A stretch of DNA of 64,000 nucleotides from NCBI GenBank assembly GCA_016717305.1, contig JADKFY010000001.1, positions 372,001 through 436,000 of the forward strand, in the 5' to 3' direction. Of this stretch, positions 44,551 through 54,378 are shown one piece after another (positions within the stretch are counted from its first letter, which is position 1; each line of letters begins with the position of its first letter). Source of the DNA: Flavobacteriales bacterium (lineage in GTDB: Bacteria; Bacteroidota; Bacteroidia; Flavobacteriales_F; PHOS-HE28). A program made the translations under genes and the position numbers. Under the pieces are notes generated by a model. That model searched no databases. It had not been told where the DNA came from and saw nothing but the letters and a program-made list of their open reading frames with translations.

Positions 44551-45495
44551 ATGGAACAGGTCCGCGCACTTTTCGATGCGCATGTGGAAAAATGGTTGGC
44601 AGAACTGCCCGTTGGCGAGCTGCATGCACCCATGGCCTATATGATGAGATTGCCGGCCAAACGAGTGCGGCCGATATTGACCCTGCTATCCTGTGAACTG
44701 TTCGGAGGCCAGGCCAAGAATGTGCTTGATGAAGCACTTGGCGTCGAACTCTTCCACAATTTCACCCTTATGCACGACGACATCATGGACAACTCCACGC
44801 TGCGGCGCGGCATGTCCACAGTGCATGAGAAGTGGAACGCGAATACCGCTATCCTTAGCGGCGATGCCATGTTGGTGCGTGCCTATCAGATGATGGGTTG
44901 TGATCCCGGTGTGCTGGCGATCTTCAACCGCAGTGCGTTGGAGGTGTGCGAGGGGCAGCAGCAGGATATGGATTTCGAAAAGCGGAAAGATGTCTCCTTG
45001 GATGAGTACCGTGGCATGATCCGTTTGAAGACCGCCGTGCTGCTCGACTGTGCTTTACGAATAGGTGCGTGTAAAGCAGGTGCCTCGCCAAACGATCAGG
45101 ACCTGATCGGCACCTTCGGGGAACAACTCGGATTGGCGTTCCAAATGCGCGATGATCTCTTGGATGCGTTCGGAGAAACCAATCGCACTGGTAAAGAGCA
45201 AGGCGGGGACCTGCGCAATGGCAAAAAGACGTGGTTGTTGATAACGGCTTTGCAGCGTGCCGATGAATTGAACGATGCGACCCTTAGGAACGAGTTGGCC
45301 AAACCCATTGTAGAAAGGAACGTGGTCCCCATGATCAAAGCATTACGCGCTCTGGGTGTTCAACGCGATGCAGAAGCGGAGGCGCATCGTTTGGAGACCG
45401 TGGCGTTCAATGCGCTTGAAGCGATCAACCAACCCGATCAAAGGAAACTCCCGCTCCGCCATTTGGCCGAGGCACTTCGCGGGCGCGTCTCGTGA
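44551..45495 (+). CDS. Polyprenyl synthetase
   Basis: 314-residue trans-prenyltransferase that joins isopentenyl units into geranylgeranyl- or farnesyl-type diphosphates. The first Asp-rich motif is DDIMD (76-80) and the second is DDLLD near 200, each with the flanking QMR and MDNSTLRRG signature. AKRVRPILTLLSCELFG near residue 36 is the family start. The chain length cannot be read. It is the last gene of a tightly spaced MMPL-rfbA-prenyl synthase unit, and its end is 1 base from the converging epimerase gene. Confidence 0.92.
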   Translation: MEQVRALFDAHVEKWLAELPVGELHAPMAYMMRLPAKRVRPILTLLSCELFGGQAKNVLDEALGVELFHNFTLMHDDIMDNSTLRRGMSTVHEKWNANTAILSGDAMLVRAYQMMGCDPGVLAIFNRSALEVCEGQQQDMDFEKRKDVSLDEYRGMIRLKTAVLLDCALRIGACKAGASPNDQDLIGTFGEQLGLAFQMRDDLLDAFGETNRTGKEQGGDLRNGKKTWLLITALQRADELNDATLRNELAKPIVERNVVPMIKALRALGVQRDAEAEAHRLETVAFNALEAINQPDQRKLPLRHLAEALRGRVS

Positions 45496-45496
45496 T

Positions 45497-46402
45497 CTAT
45501 TCGAGCAGGTCGCTCAATGCTTTGGGCAACTCGTTGTACTCAAAAGCGAAGCCCGTCTCCAATAATTTCGTGTTAGAAGCGCGAGAACCTTCCAACAGAA
45601 TTTCGGATATCTTGCCCAATACCAACTTCAAGAGGAAGCCTGGTACTGGAGGAAGCCATTGCCTTCGTTGAAGTGTCCGGCCCAGGGTCTTCATGAATTC
45701 CGCATTCGTTACGGCACCGGAAGCACTCACGTTGAATGCCCCGTGCATGCTCTCTGTTGTTATGGAATGGATGTAAGCCCGCACCAGATCATCGATGTGG
45801 ACCCATGGCATCCATTGTCTACCGGTGCCCAACGGAGCCCCAAGGCCCAGGTCAACGGGTTTTCGTAATTGTGTCAAGGCACCACCTTCCGAGGAAAGAA
45901 CAAGGGGTGTGCGCAGCTTGACAACACGCGTGAACGGCTTCCATTCGTCAACTGCACTTTCCCACAACTTGCTTATAGTCGCTATGGTATCGTTTCCCGC
46001 TGCATCCGTCTCGGTATAAATGTGCGGCGAGGTTTGTGCACCGTAATAGCCTATGCCGGCCGCACTGGTGAAACTCTTGATGTGCAGACGCTCCGTTCGC
46101 ACTGTGTCGAGCAACAGACGTGCGGTCTCCGTTCGGCTTGAAACCAGCTCCTTCACGCGGTGCGTGGTCCAGCGTTCTTCGGCAATGCCGGATCCCGCAA
46201 GGTGTATGATGTGATCGACCCGATCCAGCCCCGCCTTGTCCAACACACCCTTTTTAATGTCCCACACGAAGGAACGAACGCCTGCCTTTTCGATCTTCCT
46301 ACGACCCAAGTAATGTACGTTCCACCCGGTCGCCAATAGATCTCGTGTCAATGCGGTACCTATGAGTCCCGAACCACCGGTTATGAGAACAGTGCCCACC
46401 AA
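45497..46402 (-). CDS. TIGR01777-type NAD-dependent epimerase
   Basis: 301-residue short-chain dehydrogenase/epimerase of the TIGR01777 (YfcH) family. The NAD motif is TGGSGLIGTAL at residues 8-18. HIIHLAGSGI, SFTSAAGIGYYG with the catalytic Tyr, and WMPWVHIDDLVRAYIHSI are characteristic blocks. Length is normal. The true substrate of the family is not established. It converges with the prenyl synthase and lies 9 bases downstream of the T9SS protein gene on the same strand. Confidence 0.9.
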   Translation of the reverse strand: MVGTVLITGGSGLIGTALTRDLLATGWNVHYLGRRKIEKAGVRSFVWDIKKGVLDKAGLDRVDHIIHLAGSGIAEERWTTHRVKELVSSRTETARLLLDTVRTERLHIKSFTSAAGIGYYGAQTSPHIYTETDAAGNDTIATISKLWESAVDEWKPFTRVVKLRTPLVLSSEGGALTQLRKPVDLGLGAPLGTGRQWMPWVHIDDLVRAYIHSITTESMHGAFNVSASGAVTNAEFMKTLGRTLQRRQWLPPVPGFLLKLVLGKISEILLEGSRASNTKLLETGFAFEYNELPKALSDLLE

Positions 46403-46411
46403 CGGAATCGA

Positions 46412-48115
46412 CTATCGCACCATGACCCGCTTTGTATATACCGAGCCATCGTCCTTGTTGATCAGCCGTAGCACGTATGTTCCACCGGTAAGTTGGCCAA
46501 GGTCCAAGGGGAATGGCGAGTTGCCCGTTAATTGCACACGTCCTTCGTATGCCACACGCCCATCGTTACTGATCACGGAAAGCAGATAAGCACCGTTGCG
46601 GGGCGCTATGATCCGATACCTTCCGGACATGTTGCCTTCGGGGAGAACTTGAAGTTCGCCAAAAGCGTGGTATTCCATTCCGATCGTGAGGCAGGCAGGG
46701 GCCGTGTCCGCGAGCAGCACCAACGACAGCACCGCTGTTCCAGAACATTCATTGATGGATCCCACATCATAGGTGTACTCTCCTGGAGGATCAGAGCCGG
46801 GGTCGAACGTGCCGCCAAAGTCCATCGTGTTCGGATCGGTCCACGAACCGCCTTCACTGGGTGTGCCCCCCAAGAGCGGGAACAAGTCGAATGCGGATTG
46901 GGCTGCGCAATACTCGACCATTGAATCCTGCCCGGCCGATGCGCCGCCGGTGCTTATGTTGACCGTGTATGCGAATTGCTGGAATCCTTGCACGGGGCAC
47001 GCATCATCGGTGACGGTGATGGAGAATTGATAGGTACCCGCTGCCACACCCGTGCTGTTCCAACAGACCTCGGCTGTAACCGGGTTGGTGCCCGATAAGT
47101 TGATCTCGGCTCCAGGCAGTGCCGTTGAAATGTTGGAAACGATAGCAAGGGTTTGATCGATATCCACATCATCGAATTCCAGTGTGGCGCAGAAATCCCC
47201 TTCAGTACAGACCAATAGCGCACGAGCAGCCGTCACTTGGGCAACTCCGTTCGCATCGTTGAAAACGCCGCTGTCCACCGAGGGAACGGCATTGTTGCAA
47301 TTGGAGGCATAGAAAGGGAAATCGTGCATCACCATTCCCACCCAATGGCCAAGACTGTCGTATTCGTTCACCTCGACCACTGTGAAAATGATCCCTGCAA
47401 GATCAGGCGTGAAAGTGATCCGGCCGGTAAGGCTATCGATCTCCATGCCGGTGTAGGGCTGTGAGCCACTTAAGGGCGGGAAGTACAGAACGGACATGGG
47501 GTCTGGTGCTTCCGGTTGCCCCAGATTGAATTGTGCATTAACGAAACGGTACCGCAACGTATGTCCATCCGCATCTGTAGCACTGGCATCGTAGCTCACC
47601 GGCTGACCGACGCATACCAAGGGAACTTTATTGTCAACGAATTCGGCGCCAGCGTTGCAAAAGCTTCCAAAGTTATTGAAGCTCGTTTCCAGCCAAAGTC
47701 CAGGAGTTCCCTGTACGTTCAGTGACACGTTCCGGCAGCAAATGCTCCAACTTACCCGCCATGCATTGCATGGGCTCATGAAAACGGTGGTCTGGTAGGT
47801 ATAGAGTTCGAAACCGATCAGTGTGCCGCCATTACAAATACTGTTCGGGAGGTCTTCCGCACACAAAGGGGACACGTCTTCCACGCTCACCGGCAGCAAG
47901 TTCGGTTGGTCAAAGGTCACCCCGCAATCGTTCTCGAAGTGCAATTTCTGAGGGATCATGGCAACACCGCTGCATTCTCGGTAAAGCTTCAAAGTGACCT
48001 CATAGAAATTGTTCCCGACACAGCGTGCACTGATCGAACCACCCGGTAAATGCTCTGCACTTACATAAATGCTGCAGAATGAAAGCAAGAGAAGTAGAGC
48101 GTAGCGTTGGACCAT
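46412..48115 (-). CDS. Secreted T9SS-sorted surface protein
   Basis: 567 residues. A signal peptide (MVQRYALLLLLSFCSIYVSA) is followed by several beta-sandwich domains with paired Cys (about 20-230), an Ig/cadherin-like region around 230-400 and a linker. The last 75 residues match a type A T9SS C-terminal sorting domain (GAYLLSVISNDGRV, FPLDLGQLTGGTYVLRL, KRVMVR). The protein should be exported and anchored at the cell surface by the PorU route. A binding or adhesion role is likely; nothing catalytic is seen. A TATATTCAC box lies about 20 bases upstream. Confidence 0.87.
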   Translation of the reverse strand: MVQRYALLLLLSFCSIYVSAEHLPGGSISARCVGNNFYEVTLKLYRECSGVAMIPQKLHFENDCGVTFDQPNLLPVSVEDVSPLCAEDLPNSICNGGTLIGFELYTYQTTVFMSPCNAWRVSWSICCRNVSLNVQGTPGLWLETSFNNFGSFCNAGAEFVDNKVPLVCVGQPVSYDASATDADGHTLRYRFVNAQFNLGQPEAPDPMSVLYFPPLSGSQPYTGMEIDSLTGRITFTPDLAGIIFTVVEVNEYDSLGHWVGMVMHDFPFYASNCNNAVPSVDSGVFNDANGVAQVTAARALLVCTEGDFCATLEFDDVDIDQTLAIVSNISTALPGAEINLSGTNPVTAEVCWNSTGVAAGTYQFSITVTDDACPVQGFQQFAYTVNISTGGASAGQDSMVEYCAAQSAFDLFPLLGGTPSEGGSWTDPNTMDFGGTFDPGSDPPGEYTYDVGSINECSGTAVLSLVLLADTAPACLTIGMEYHAFGELQVLPEGNMSGRYRIIAPRNGAYLLSVISNDGRVAYEGRVQLTGNSPFPLDLGQLTGGTYVLRLINKDDGSVYTKRVMVR

Positions 48116-48133
48116 GGTTCCTGGTTTGGAAAT

Positions 48134-48142
48134 GTGAATATA
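48134..48142 (-). promoter_or_regulatory. -7 box for the T9SS protein gene
   Basis: TATATTCAC on the minus strand, close to TAnnTTyG, about 19 bases before the ATG at 48115. Confidence 0.35.
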
Positions 48143-48211
48143 GCATTCTGGAATGAATGGTCCTTAAAGAACGGGTACCTATCCAACAAAAAGGGGCAGT
48201 AGGATGGTTGT

Positions 48212-48793
48212 TCAGATGCTCGAACGTAAAATACGATCGATCTGTCCTAGATGCTTTTTATGGTGGGCATGCATGAAGCTTAACGCTTGTACGAGGCCCA
48301 ATCGCCCAACGGACGGGTGTTTGAACAGATCGTGACCAAGATGATCGTCCTGGATCGCGCCGTAGGCTCTTGCCAACTCGCTACGAACCTTGTCCCACCG
48401 GGCATTCGCTTCGGCATAGCTCAAGACGGGGACTGCGGAAACGTTTGCCGGCGCTTTGAATTTGAAGGGCGAGACCAGTGCGACCTTCAATATAAACAGC
48501 CCGAAGATCGAAGAAACTCCCACAGGGCGATGCCGATCACCACCGTATTTCTTCCGCAAGTACGCCAACGAATTTTCTTCGATCATGGCCATGTGTGTTA
48601 TCACTTGCGCAACGCTCCACCCACCAATTGCTGGCACCATAGCGAGTTGCTCGGGTGGGAATTTCTCCAGCCGTTCGCTCAGACCGTGCCGCTGCATTTC
48701 CAACTTTTCCAACCCCTTGTCCAACGTTTTCCGTATGGCCATGGGCACAAGGTCGGTAAAAGCAGGCCGATGGGAATAACGCGTGAAGGCCAC
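48212..48793 (-). CDS. DinB-like family protein
   Basis: 193 residues, helical, of the DinB/YfiT four-helix-bundle family, whose members bind metals through three histidines. His residues at the bundle ends are seen in VITHMAMIEEN and SFMHAHHKKHLGQID. WSVAQVITHM is a family-like motif. The ATG at 48742 (MAIRKTLDKGLEK) is an alternative start that removes 17 residues of low similarity. DinB-like enzymes act as thiol or small-molecule transferases; the substrate is unknown. It lies 6 bases downstream of the secreted unknown gene. Confidence 0.75.
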   Translation of the reverse strand: MAFTRYSHRPAFTDLVPMAIRKTLDKGLEKLEMQRHGLSERLEKFPPEQLAMVPAIGGWSVAQVITHMAMIEENSLAYLRKKYGGDRHRPVGVSSIFGLFILKVALVSPFKFKAPANVSAVPVLSYAEANARWDKVRSELARAYGAIQDDHLGHDLFKHPSVGRLGLVQALSFMHAHHKKHLGQIDRILRSSI

Positions 48794-48798
48794 GAAGC

Positions 48799-49677
48799 CT
48801 ATCGCGCGCGTTCCATGGACTTCAGGTCATCCTCAATAAAACCTTCCTTCTTTCCGAAGATCGATGCGTCGTCGTTCAGGTACATCAATTCACCGGTGCC
48901 TGCATTGAACACGCGCTTGAAGCAATGCTTGTTCTTGTGGTCTCCCGTAAGGATCAGGTCGCTGACCGTTATTCCATTGTCACCCTTTACCACTCCGCTT
49001 GCCAGCTGGGACAAAGCCATCACTTGGGCAGGTGCGGTGTAGAATTCCTTCACCTTAGCGGCATCGGGAATGCTCTTGTCCAAATGCTCTTGTGCCAGCC
49101 AGAGGTCGGTATCCCTGATCAGTCGCGTGCGGCTGCTGTATGTCCTATCGGCGGTGGCCTTATCAGTGATCTTTCCGGTCTCCACCAATTTCAAATAGTC
49201 TTGAAGATGTTTCATGTACACACCCAACATCGGTGCCATGCCTTTTTCGTTGATCGCCACCGGATCGATCTGGATGAAAGCCAGTTCTTGTTGCGCAGGA
49301 ATGCCGTTGAATTGATCGTTGGATTGTTGCAGAACTTCTCCTTTCTTCAATTTCCAGCCCTGCACCAGCGTAAGGAAAGTGCCGTTGAATTTGACCGGAT
49401 CCGTTTTCGACAATTTCATTAAATAGGTCTTTTCCGGAACAATGGGCTGTGTTGCAAGTTGGGCAACGCTTATGAAATCATAACTGGTTGTGAATTTCCA
49501 ATCGCTCTTCACCGCATTCGTAATTGCTTTGTTGTACGGCGTGTCAACGGCATCCAACACAATGATCGTGGTACCACCCTTGGCCGCTTTTGCTGCACCG
49601 GCAGAGAAGGCGCCATATTGTGCACCGGCGGCAAGAGTTGTAAGAAGGGCAATGGAAGCGAGGGAACGGTTGAGCAT
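48799..49677 (-). CDS. Unrecognised secreted protein
   Basis: 292 residues. A signal-like N-terminus (MLNRSLASIALLTTLAAGAQ) marks it as exported. The mature part is mixed alpha/beta, Lys-rich, without Cys pairs or known motifs: SDWKFTTSYDFISVAQLA and VPEKTYLMKLSKTDPVKFNG are representative. A domain for heat-shock-like or lipocalin-type binding cannot be supported. It precedes the DinB-like gene by 6 bases, so the two are probably co-transcribed. A TATTTTCGC box is upstream. Confidence 0.7.
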   Translation of the reverse strand: MLNRSLASIALLTTLAAGAQYGAFSAGAAKAAKGGTTIIVLDAVDTPYNKAITNAVKSDWKFTTSYDFISVAQLATQPIVPEKTYLMKLSKTDPVKFNGTFLTLVQGWKLKKGEVLQQSNDQFNGIPAQQELAFIQIDPVAINEKGMAPMLGVYMKHLQDYLKLVETGKITDKATADRTYSSRTRLIRDTDLWLAQEHLDKSIPDAAKVKEFYTAPAQVMALSQLASGVVKGDNGITVSDLILTGDHKNKHCFKRVFNAGTGELMYLNDDASIFGKKEGFIEDDLKSMERAR

Positions 49678-49729
49678 GGGATCTTGGTTGGGTCTTTAGC
49701 GAATGAGTTGTGAAGAGTTCCGGTTGCAT

Positions 49730-49738
49730 GCGAAAATA
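49730..49738 (-). promoter_or_regulatory. -7 box for the secreted unknown gene
   Basis: TATTTTCGC on the minus strand fits TAnnTTTyG, about 53 bases before the ATG at 49677. A second box, CACCTTTG (49754-49761), faces the other way and would serve the gene at 49780, so this is a divergent promoter pair. Confidence 0.45.
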
Positions 49739-49779
49739 GTGCCACGGGTGTTCCACCTTTGTACTACGTGAGGGACAAC

Positions 49780-50145
49780 ATGCACAACGACCTGTCAAGA
49801 ACGGACCACTCTTCCTTGGCGCATTACCTGGATCGGGCCGAGGTACTGGAGGCCACTGTAGTGCAATTGCGCAAAGACCTTTCGCTCTCCGATGACCAGC
49901 TCCCCATCCCGGAATTGTCGGAGGACGCGTTCGAGTCGCTCCGTGCAATTATTCAGCCCAGATTGGAAGTACTTCACGGAAAAGGAGCCCATGCGTTACA
50001 AGTAGCGATGTACAGGGTCGACATACCTGAGGGACACCTTCAACGTACCCTATCCATGGGCGGCATCCCGCTACTGGCTGGTGAGTGTGTCCTTCGGGCC
50101 TTACAGAAGGTGCTTACCCGGCTGCGGTATGCTGGGCGATACTGA
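49780..50145 (+). CDS. Unrecognised small protein
   Basis: 121 residues from the ATG at 49780 (an ATG-equivalent upstream at 49759 is possible). The protein is helical and soluble, with no signal or membrane helix. No motif is recognised; the Leu-rich C-terminal half (LLAGECVLRALQKVLTRLRYAG) could be a dimerising helix. It lies between divergent promoters and sucA, with no operon partner. Coding status is likely from codon use, but nothing more can be said. Confidence 0.55.
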   Translation: MHNDLSRTDHSSLAHYLDRAEVLEATVVQLRKDLSLSDDQLPIPELSEDAFESLRAIIQPRLEVLHGKGAHALQVAMYRVDIPEGHLQRTLSMGGIPLLAGECVLRALQKVLTRLRYAGRY

Positions 50146-50219
50146 TCCTCCGGTTCTGTCGTGTACCCTGAACCCCATTACTTGCGTATAAATCGTCCCT
50201 TACCCATGCTCTGAAAAAC

Positions 50220-50228
50220 TACCTTTGC
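50220..50228 (+). promoter_or_regulatory. -7 box for sucA
   Basis: TACCTTTGC, an exact fit to the -7 consensus, 23 bases before the ATG at 50252. Confidence 0.55.
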
Positions 50229-50251
50229 ACGCGATCCTGCGGAACCCATTC

Positions 50252-53032
50252 ATGGACAAGTATTCCTACCTCAGCAACGTCGACAGCGCTTGGCTGGACG
50301 ACCTATACGAACAGTTCAAGAAGGAACCGGCGAGCGTCGAGACCGGTTGGGCCCGGTTCTTCGAGGGTTTTGACTTCGCAAAGAGCCTTACCTCCGATGC
50401 GGCTCCGTTGACCGCTAGCTCTGGAGGAGTTGATGTTACCGAAGGGAATGGGCGCTTCCAAAAGGAATTTAAGGTTCTGGGTCTGATCAGCGGCTACAGG
50501 AACAGAGGTCACCTTTTCACCGATACGAACCCGGTACGCGACCGACGCAAGTACTCGCCCACCTTGGAACTGGAGAATTTCGGACTTTCTGCGAGCGATC
50601 TGAACACCGTGTTCACCGCCGGTAACGAAGTTGGAATTGGTCCTGCCAAATTGAGCGAGATCATTGCGCTTTTGGAACAGACCTATTGCGCCAGTGTTGG
50701 AGTGGAATACCGCTATATCCGTAATCCGGAAAAACTGAAGTGGCTCACCGAGCGAATGGAGACGGTGAGGAACACCCCAAGCTTTACCCTTGATCAACAA
50801 AAGGATATCTTGGAGAAGCTCAATGAGGCGGTGGTGTTCGAGAGTTTCCTTGGCAAAAAGTTCATCGGCGCAAAACGCTTCAGCATAGAAGGTGCTGAGG
50901 CCTTGATCCCGGCACTGGATACCGTTATTGAACACGGTGCGGAATTGGGAATTACGGAATACGTGATCGGCATGGCCCACCGCGGTCGGCTCAACGTTCT
51001 GGCCAACACCATGCGCAAGAGCTACGATGCCATCTTCAGCGAATTCGAAGGAAGGGATTATGACGATGCGTTGGTAGAAGGCGACGTGAAATACCACATG
51101 GGTTACAGCAGCGTGGTCACGACGAACACAGGAAAGGAAGTGCGACTCACACTTGCTCCGAACCCGAGCCACTTGGAAAGTGTAGGCCCTGTCATGCAAG
51201 GGATCTCTCGTGCGATCATCGAACATGACGACGGATTTGCACAAGGCATAACCGCACCGATCATCATACACGGCGATGCGGCCGTTGCTGGACAAGGTGT
51301 CGTGTACGAAACCGTTCAAATGGCCGGCCTGAAAGCTTACGAACTTGGCGGTACCATCCACATCGTTGTGAACAACCAGGTCGGCTTCACCACCAATTAC
51401 ATCGATGCACGTACCAGTACCTATTGCACCGACGTTGCGAAAACCACCTTGTGCCCAGTGTTCCACGTGAACGGCGACGATGCAGAAGCCGTGGCCTACA
51501 CAGTGAAGCTTGCGATGGACTACCGGCAAGCATTCAAGCAGGACGTTTGGGTGGACATCCTGTGCTACCGCAAACACGGACACAACGAGGGCGACGAGCC
51601 GAAATTCACGCAACCGCTTCTTTACAAAGCGATCGCTGCACACAAGAACCCGCGCGAGATCTATACGCAGAAGTTGATCGACAGTGGTGTGGAAGGCGCA
51701 AGTGAACTTGCCAAGGAAATGGAACGCTCCTTCATCGAAATGCTGGACGCGCGTTTGAACGAAGCGAAGCAGATCCGCGTCGGAAAGATCACGAACTTGA
51801 TGTCCGATCGTTGGAAAGGATTCAAGCGCGGAACGATGGAGGATATCCTGAAGTCACCTGATACGGGCGTGGATGAAAAGACGCTGCGTTTGATCGGGGA
51901 GAAACTCACAGTACTCCATCCGGATGGAAAGAAGTTCTTCAGCAAATTGGAGAAGATCCTGAACGATCGGAAGAACATGATGGCCAATGGTCAACTTGAC
52001 TGGGGTATGGCCGAGCTTCTTGCCTATGGATCCTTGTTGCTCGATGGGCATCCAGTGCGCTTCACCGGACAGGATGTGGAACGCGGTACCTTCTCCCATC
52101 GCCATGCTGTGGTGAAGGTGGAGGATAGCGAAGAGGAGTTCATCCACTTGAAGCACATCAAGGATGGGCAGGCCCTGCTGCAGATCTACAACTCGCTGCT
52201 CAGCGAATATGCTGTGTTGGGGTTCGAATATGGCTATGCTCTCACAGCCCCGGAAGTGCTTACCATATGGGAGGCGCAGTTCGGCGATTTCGTGAATGGC
52301 GCTCAGATCATCCTGGATCAATACCTCTGTTGCGCAGAAGAGAAATGGAACACGCAGAACGGCATCGTGTTGTTGCTGCCACATGGATATGAAGGCCAAG
52401 GTGCAGAACACAGCAGTGCACGTATGGAGCGGTTCCTCAGTAGCTGTGCTGATGCCAACATGGTGCTCGTGAATTGCACCACACCTGCAAATTTATTTCA
52501 TGCCTTGCGCCGTCAGCTCGCATGGGATTTCCGCAAGCCGTTGATCGTCTTCACACCGAAGAGCCTTTTGCGCCATCCGTTGTGTGTTAGTCCTTTGGAA
52601 GACCTTACGAAAGGAGGATTCCAAGAGTTGATCGATGATGTAGAAGTGGATGCGAAGAACGTTCGAACGGTGATCTTCACCCAAGGCAAGATCCACTATG
52701 ATCTTATCGAACACCGTCGTGCGAATGGGATCAAGGATACGGCATTGGTCCGCCTCGAACAGATCCATCCGCTCCCTGTAGAACAGATACGCGCTGTCCT
52801 GAAAAAGTATGACAAGGCAGAACGACATTTATGGGTCCAAGAAGAACCGATCAACATGGGCGCATGGCCATACATGGTCATGAACTTCCCGGATATCCGT
52901 CCGGAATGCGTCAGCCGCCCAAGAAGCGGTGCGCCGGCAACAGGCAGCAGTAAACGCAGCGCCAAGCAACAACTAGCCATCATTGAACAAGCATTCGCGA
53001 AATCGAAGAGCACGATCAAGGCCAGCGCTTGA
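50252..53032 (+). CDS. sucA: 2-oxoglutarate dehydrogenase E1 component
   Basis: 926-residue thiamine-diphosphate enzyme that decarboxylates 2-oxoglutarate in the TCA cycle and transfers succinyl to E2. The family N-terminus YSYLSNVDSAWLDDLYEQF is present. ThDP/active-site regions are GMAHRGRLNVL, HGDAAVAGQGVVYET and the following NNQVGFTT. GYEGQGAEHSSARMERFLS and the C-terminal WVQEEPINMGAW are conserved. The start is taken at ATG 50252; the TTG at 50225 overlaps the promoter. odhB follows after 49 bases. Confidence 0.97.
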   Translation: MDKYSYLSNVDSAWLDDLYEQFKKEPASVETGWARFFEGFDFAKSLTSDAAPLTASSGGVDVTEGNGRFQKEFKVLGLISGYRNRGHLFTDTNPVRDRRKYSPTLELENFGLSASDLNTVFTAGNEVGIGPAKLSEIIALLEQTYCASVGVEYRYIRNPEKLKWLTERMETVRNTPSFTLDQQKDILEKLNEAVVFESFLGKKFIGAKRFSIEGAEALIPALDTVIEHGAELGITEYVIGMAHRGRLNVLANTMRKSYDAIFSEFEGRDYDDALVEGDVKYHMGYSSVVTTNTGKEVRLTLAPNPSHLESVGPVMQGISRAIIEHDDGFAQGITAPIIIHGDAAVAGQGVVYETVQMAGLKAYELGGTIHIVVNNQVGFTTNYIDARTSTYCTDVAKTTLCPVFHVNGDDAEAVAYTVKLAMDYRQAFKQDVWVDILCYRKHGHNEGDEPKFTQPLLYKAIAAHKNPREIYTQKLIDSGVEGASELAKEMERSFIEMLDARLNEAKQIRVGKITNLMSDRWKGFKRGTMEDILKSPDTGVDEKTLRLIGEKLTVLHPDGKKFFSKLEKILNDRKNMMANGQLDWGMAELLAYGSLLLDGHPVRFTGQDVERGTFSHRHAVVKVEDSEEEFIHLKHIKDGQALLQIYNSLLSEYAVLGFEYGYALTAPEVLTIWEAQFGDFVNGAQIILDQYLCCAEEKWNTQNGIVLLLPHGYEGQGAEHSSARMERFLSSCADANMVLVNCTTPANLFHALRRQLAWDFRKPLIVFTPKSLLRHPLCVSPLEDLTKGGFQELIDDVEVDAKNVRTVIFTQGKIHYDLIEHRRANGIKDTALVRLEQIHPLPVEQIRAVLKKYDKAERHLWVQEEPINMGAWPYMVMNFPDIRPECVSRPRSGAPATGSSKRSAKQQLAIIEQAFAKSKSTIKASA

Positions 53033-53081
53033 TCTGCGTTCGAAACGATAAGAAACACAATTCAACCCTCAGCATCTTTAA

Positions 53082-54353
53082 ATGGCCACCATCGACATCA
53101 AAGTACCAAGCCCCGGCGAAAGCATCAGTGAAGTACGCATCGCGCAATGGCTCGTGAAGGACGGCGATGTGGTGGAGAAGGACCAGGTGATCGCGGAGAT
53201 CGATAGTGATAAGGCCACACTTGAACTGAGCGCCGAAGAAAGCGGACAGATCAAACTACTTGCCGAGGCGGATGCCACTGTAAATGTGGGTGACGTGGTC
53301 GCTAAGCTGGATACTTCCGTGGAACTGACCGCGAAGAAGGTGGAAGTGAAGAAGGGTCCAGAGGCAAAAGGGCAAGATCAGGGGGCAAAGGGGCAAGAGC
53401 AGAAGGCAAAAGAGCAAGACGACAAGAAGCCTGAAGCTGCGCCCGCCGCAACTGCAGCGCATGCCACACCGGTCGCTGTGAAGATGATGGAGGAGAAGGG
53501 CCTAAGTGCCGACAAGGTGAAAGGCAGTGGTCCGAACGGGCGCATCACCAAGAGCGATGTTGCCGCATACGTCTCCGGTGGGGTTGATGCAGGTGCTGTC
53601 GTAATGAATGGTTGGGGTGGAAAGCGCGATCAGAAACGCGCCAAGATGAGCACCCTCCGCAAGAAGGTCGGAGAGCGTTTGGTCATGGTGAAGAACCAGA
53701 CGGCAATGCTCACTACCTTCAACGAAGTGGACATGAGCGCGGTGATGGACCTGCGCAACAAATACAAGGACAAGTTCAAGGAAGAGAAAGGCGTGAGCCT
53801 CGGCTTCATGAGTTTCTTCACCAAAGCGGTTACCGAAGCGCTTCGCCTATTTCCCAACGTGAACGGACAGATCGACGGTGACGAAGTGATCAGTTTCGAT
53901 TATGCCGACATCGGGATCGCCGTGAGCAGCCCGAAAGGTTTGATGGTACCCGTTTTGCGCAATGCGGAAAGCCTAAGTCTTGCGGAGATCGAATCCGGCA
54001 TCAAAACACTAGCGATCAAGGCCCGCGATGGCAAGCTCACCATCGATGAGATGACCGGCGGTACGTTCACCATAACCAATGGTGGCGTGTTCGGCAGCAT
54101 GCTAAGCACACCGATCATAAATCCGCCGCAAAGCGCGATCCTGGGTATGCACAATATCGTTGATCGCCCCGTCGCCGTGAACGGACAAGTGGTAATACGC
54201 CCTGTGATGTTCCTCGCGCTCAGCTACGATCACCGTATTATCGACGGAAAAGAAAGTGTGAGCTTTTTGATGGCCATTAAGCAGATGGTCGAGGATCCGA
54301 CCAAGATGGTGTTTGGTGGGAAGGAGCCTGGTGAGGTTTTGTTGGGGTTGTGA
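53082..54353 (+). CDS. odhB: Dihydrolipoamide succinyltransferase (2-oxoglutarate dehydrogenase E2)
   Basis: 423-residue E2 core enzyme of the 2-oxoglutarate complex. The lipoyl domain has the swinging-arm Lys44 in EIDSDKATLEL. A Lys/Gln/Ala-rich linker (about 85-125) follows, then the E3/E1-binding domain (about 125-165) and the catalytic domain, with His384 and Asp388 in SYDHRIIDG. The final 15 codons shift to GGT, GGG, GAG and TTG, more G/T-rich than the rest, just before the abnormal G-run region, which suggests the 3' end was also affected. E3 is not adjacent. Confidence 0.95.
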   Translation: MATIDIKVPSPGESISEVRIAQWLVKDGDVVEKDQVIAEIDSDKATLELSAEESGQIKLLAEADATVNVGDVVAKLDTSVELTAKKVEVKKGPEAKGQDQGAKGQEQKAKEQDDKKPEAAPAATAAHATPVAVKMMEEKGLSADKVKGSGPNGRITKSDVAAYVSGGVDAGAVVMNGWGGKRDQKRAKMSTLRKKVGERLVMVKNQTAMLTTFNEVDMSAVMDLRNKYKDKFKEEKGVSLGFMSFFTKAVTEALRLFPNVNGQIDGDEVISFDYADIGIAVSSPKGLMVPVLRNAESLSLAEIESGIKTLAIKARDGKLTIDEMTGGTFTITNGGVFGSMLSTPIINPPQSAILGMHNIVDRPVAVNGQVVIRPVMFLALSYDHRIIDGKESVSFLMAIKQMVEDPTKMVFGGKEPGEVLLGL

Positions 54354-54378
54354 GCCAATGTCATGCATCGAGTAACCC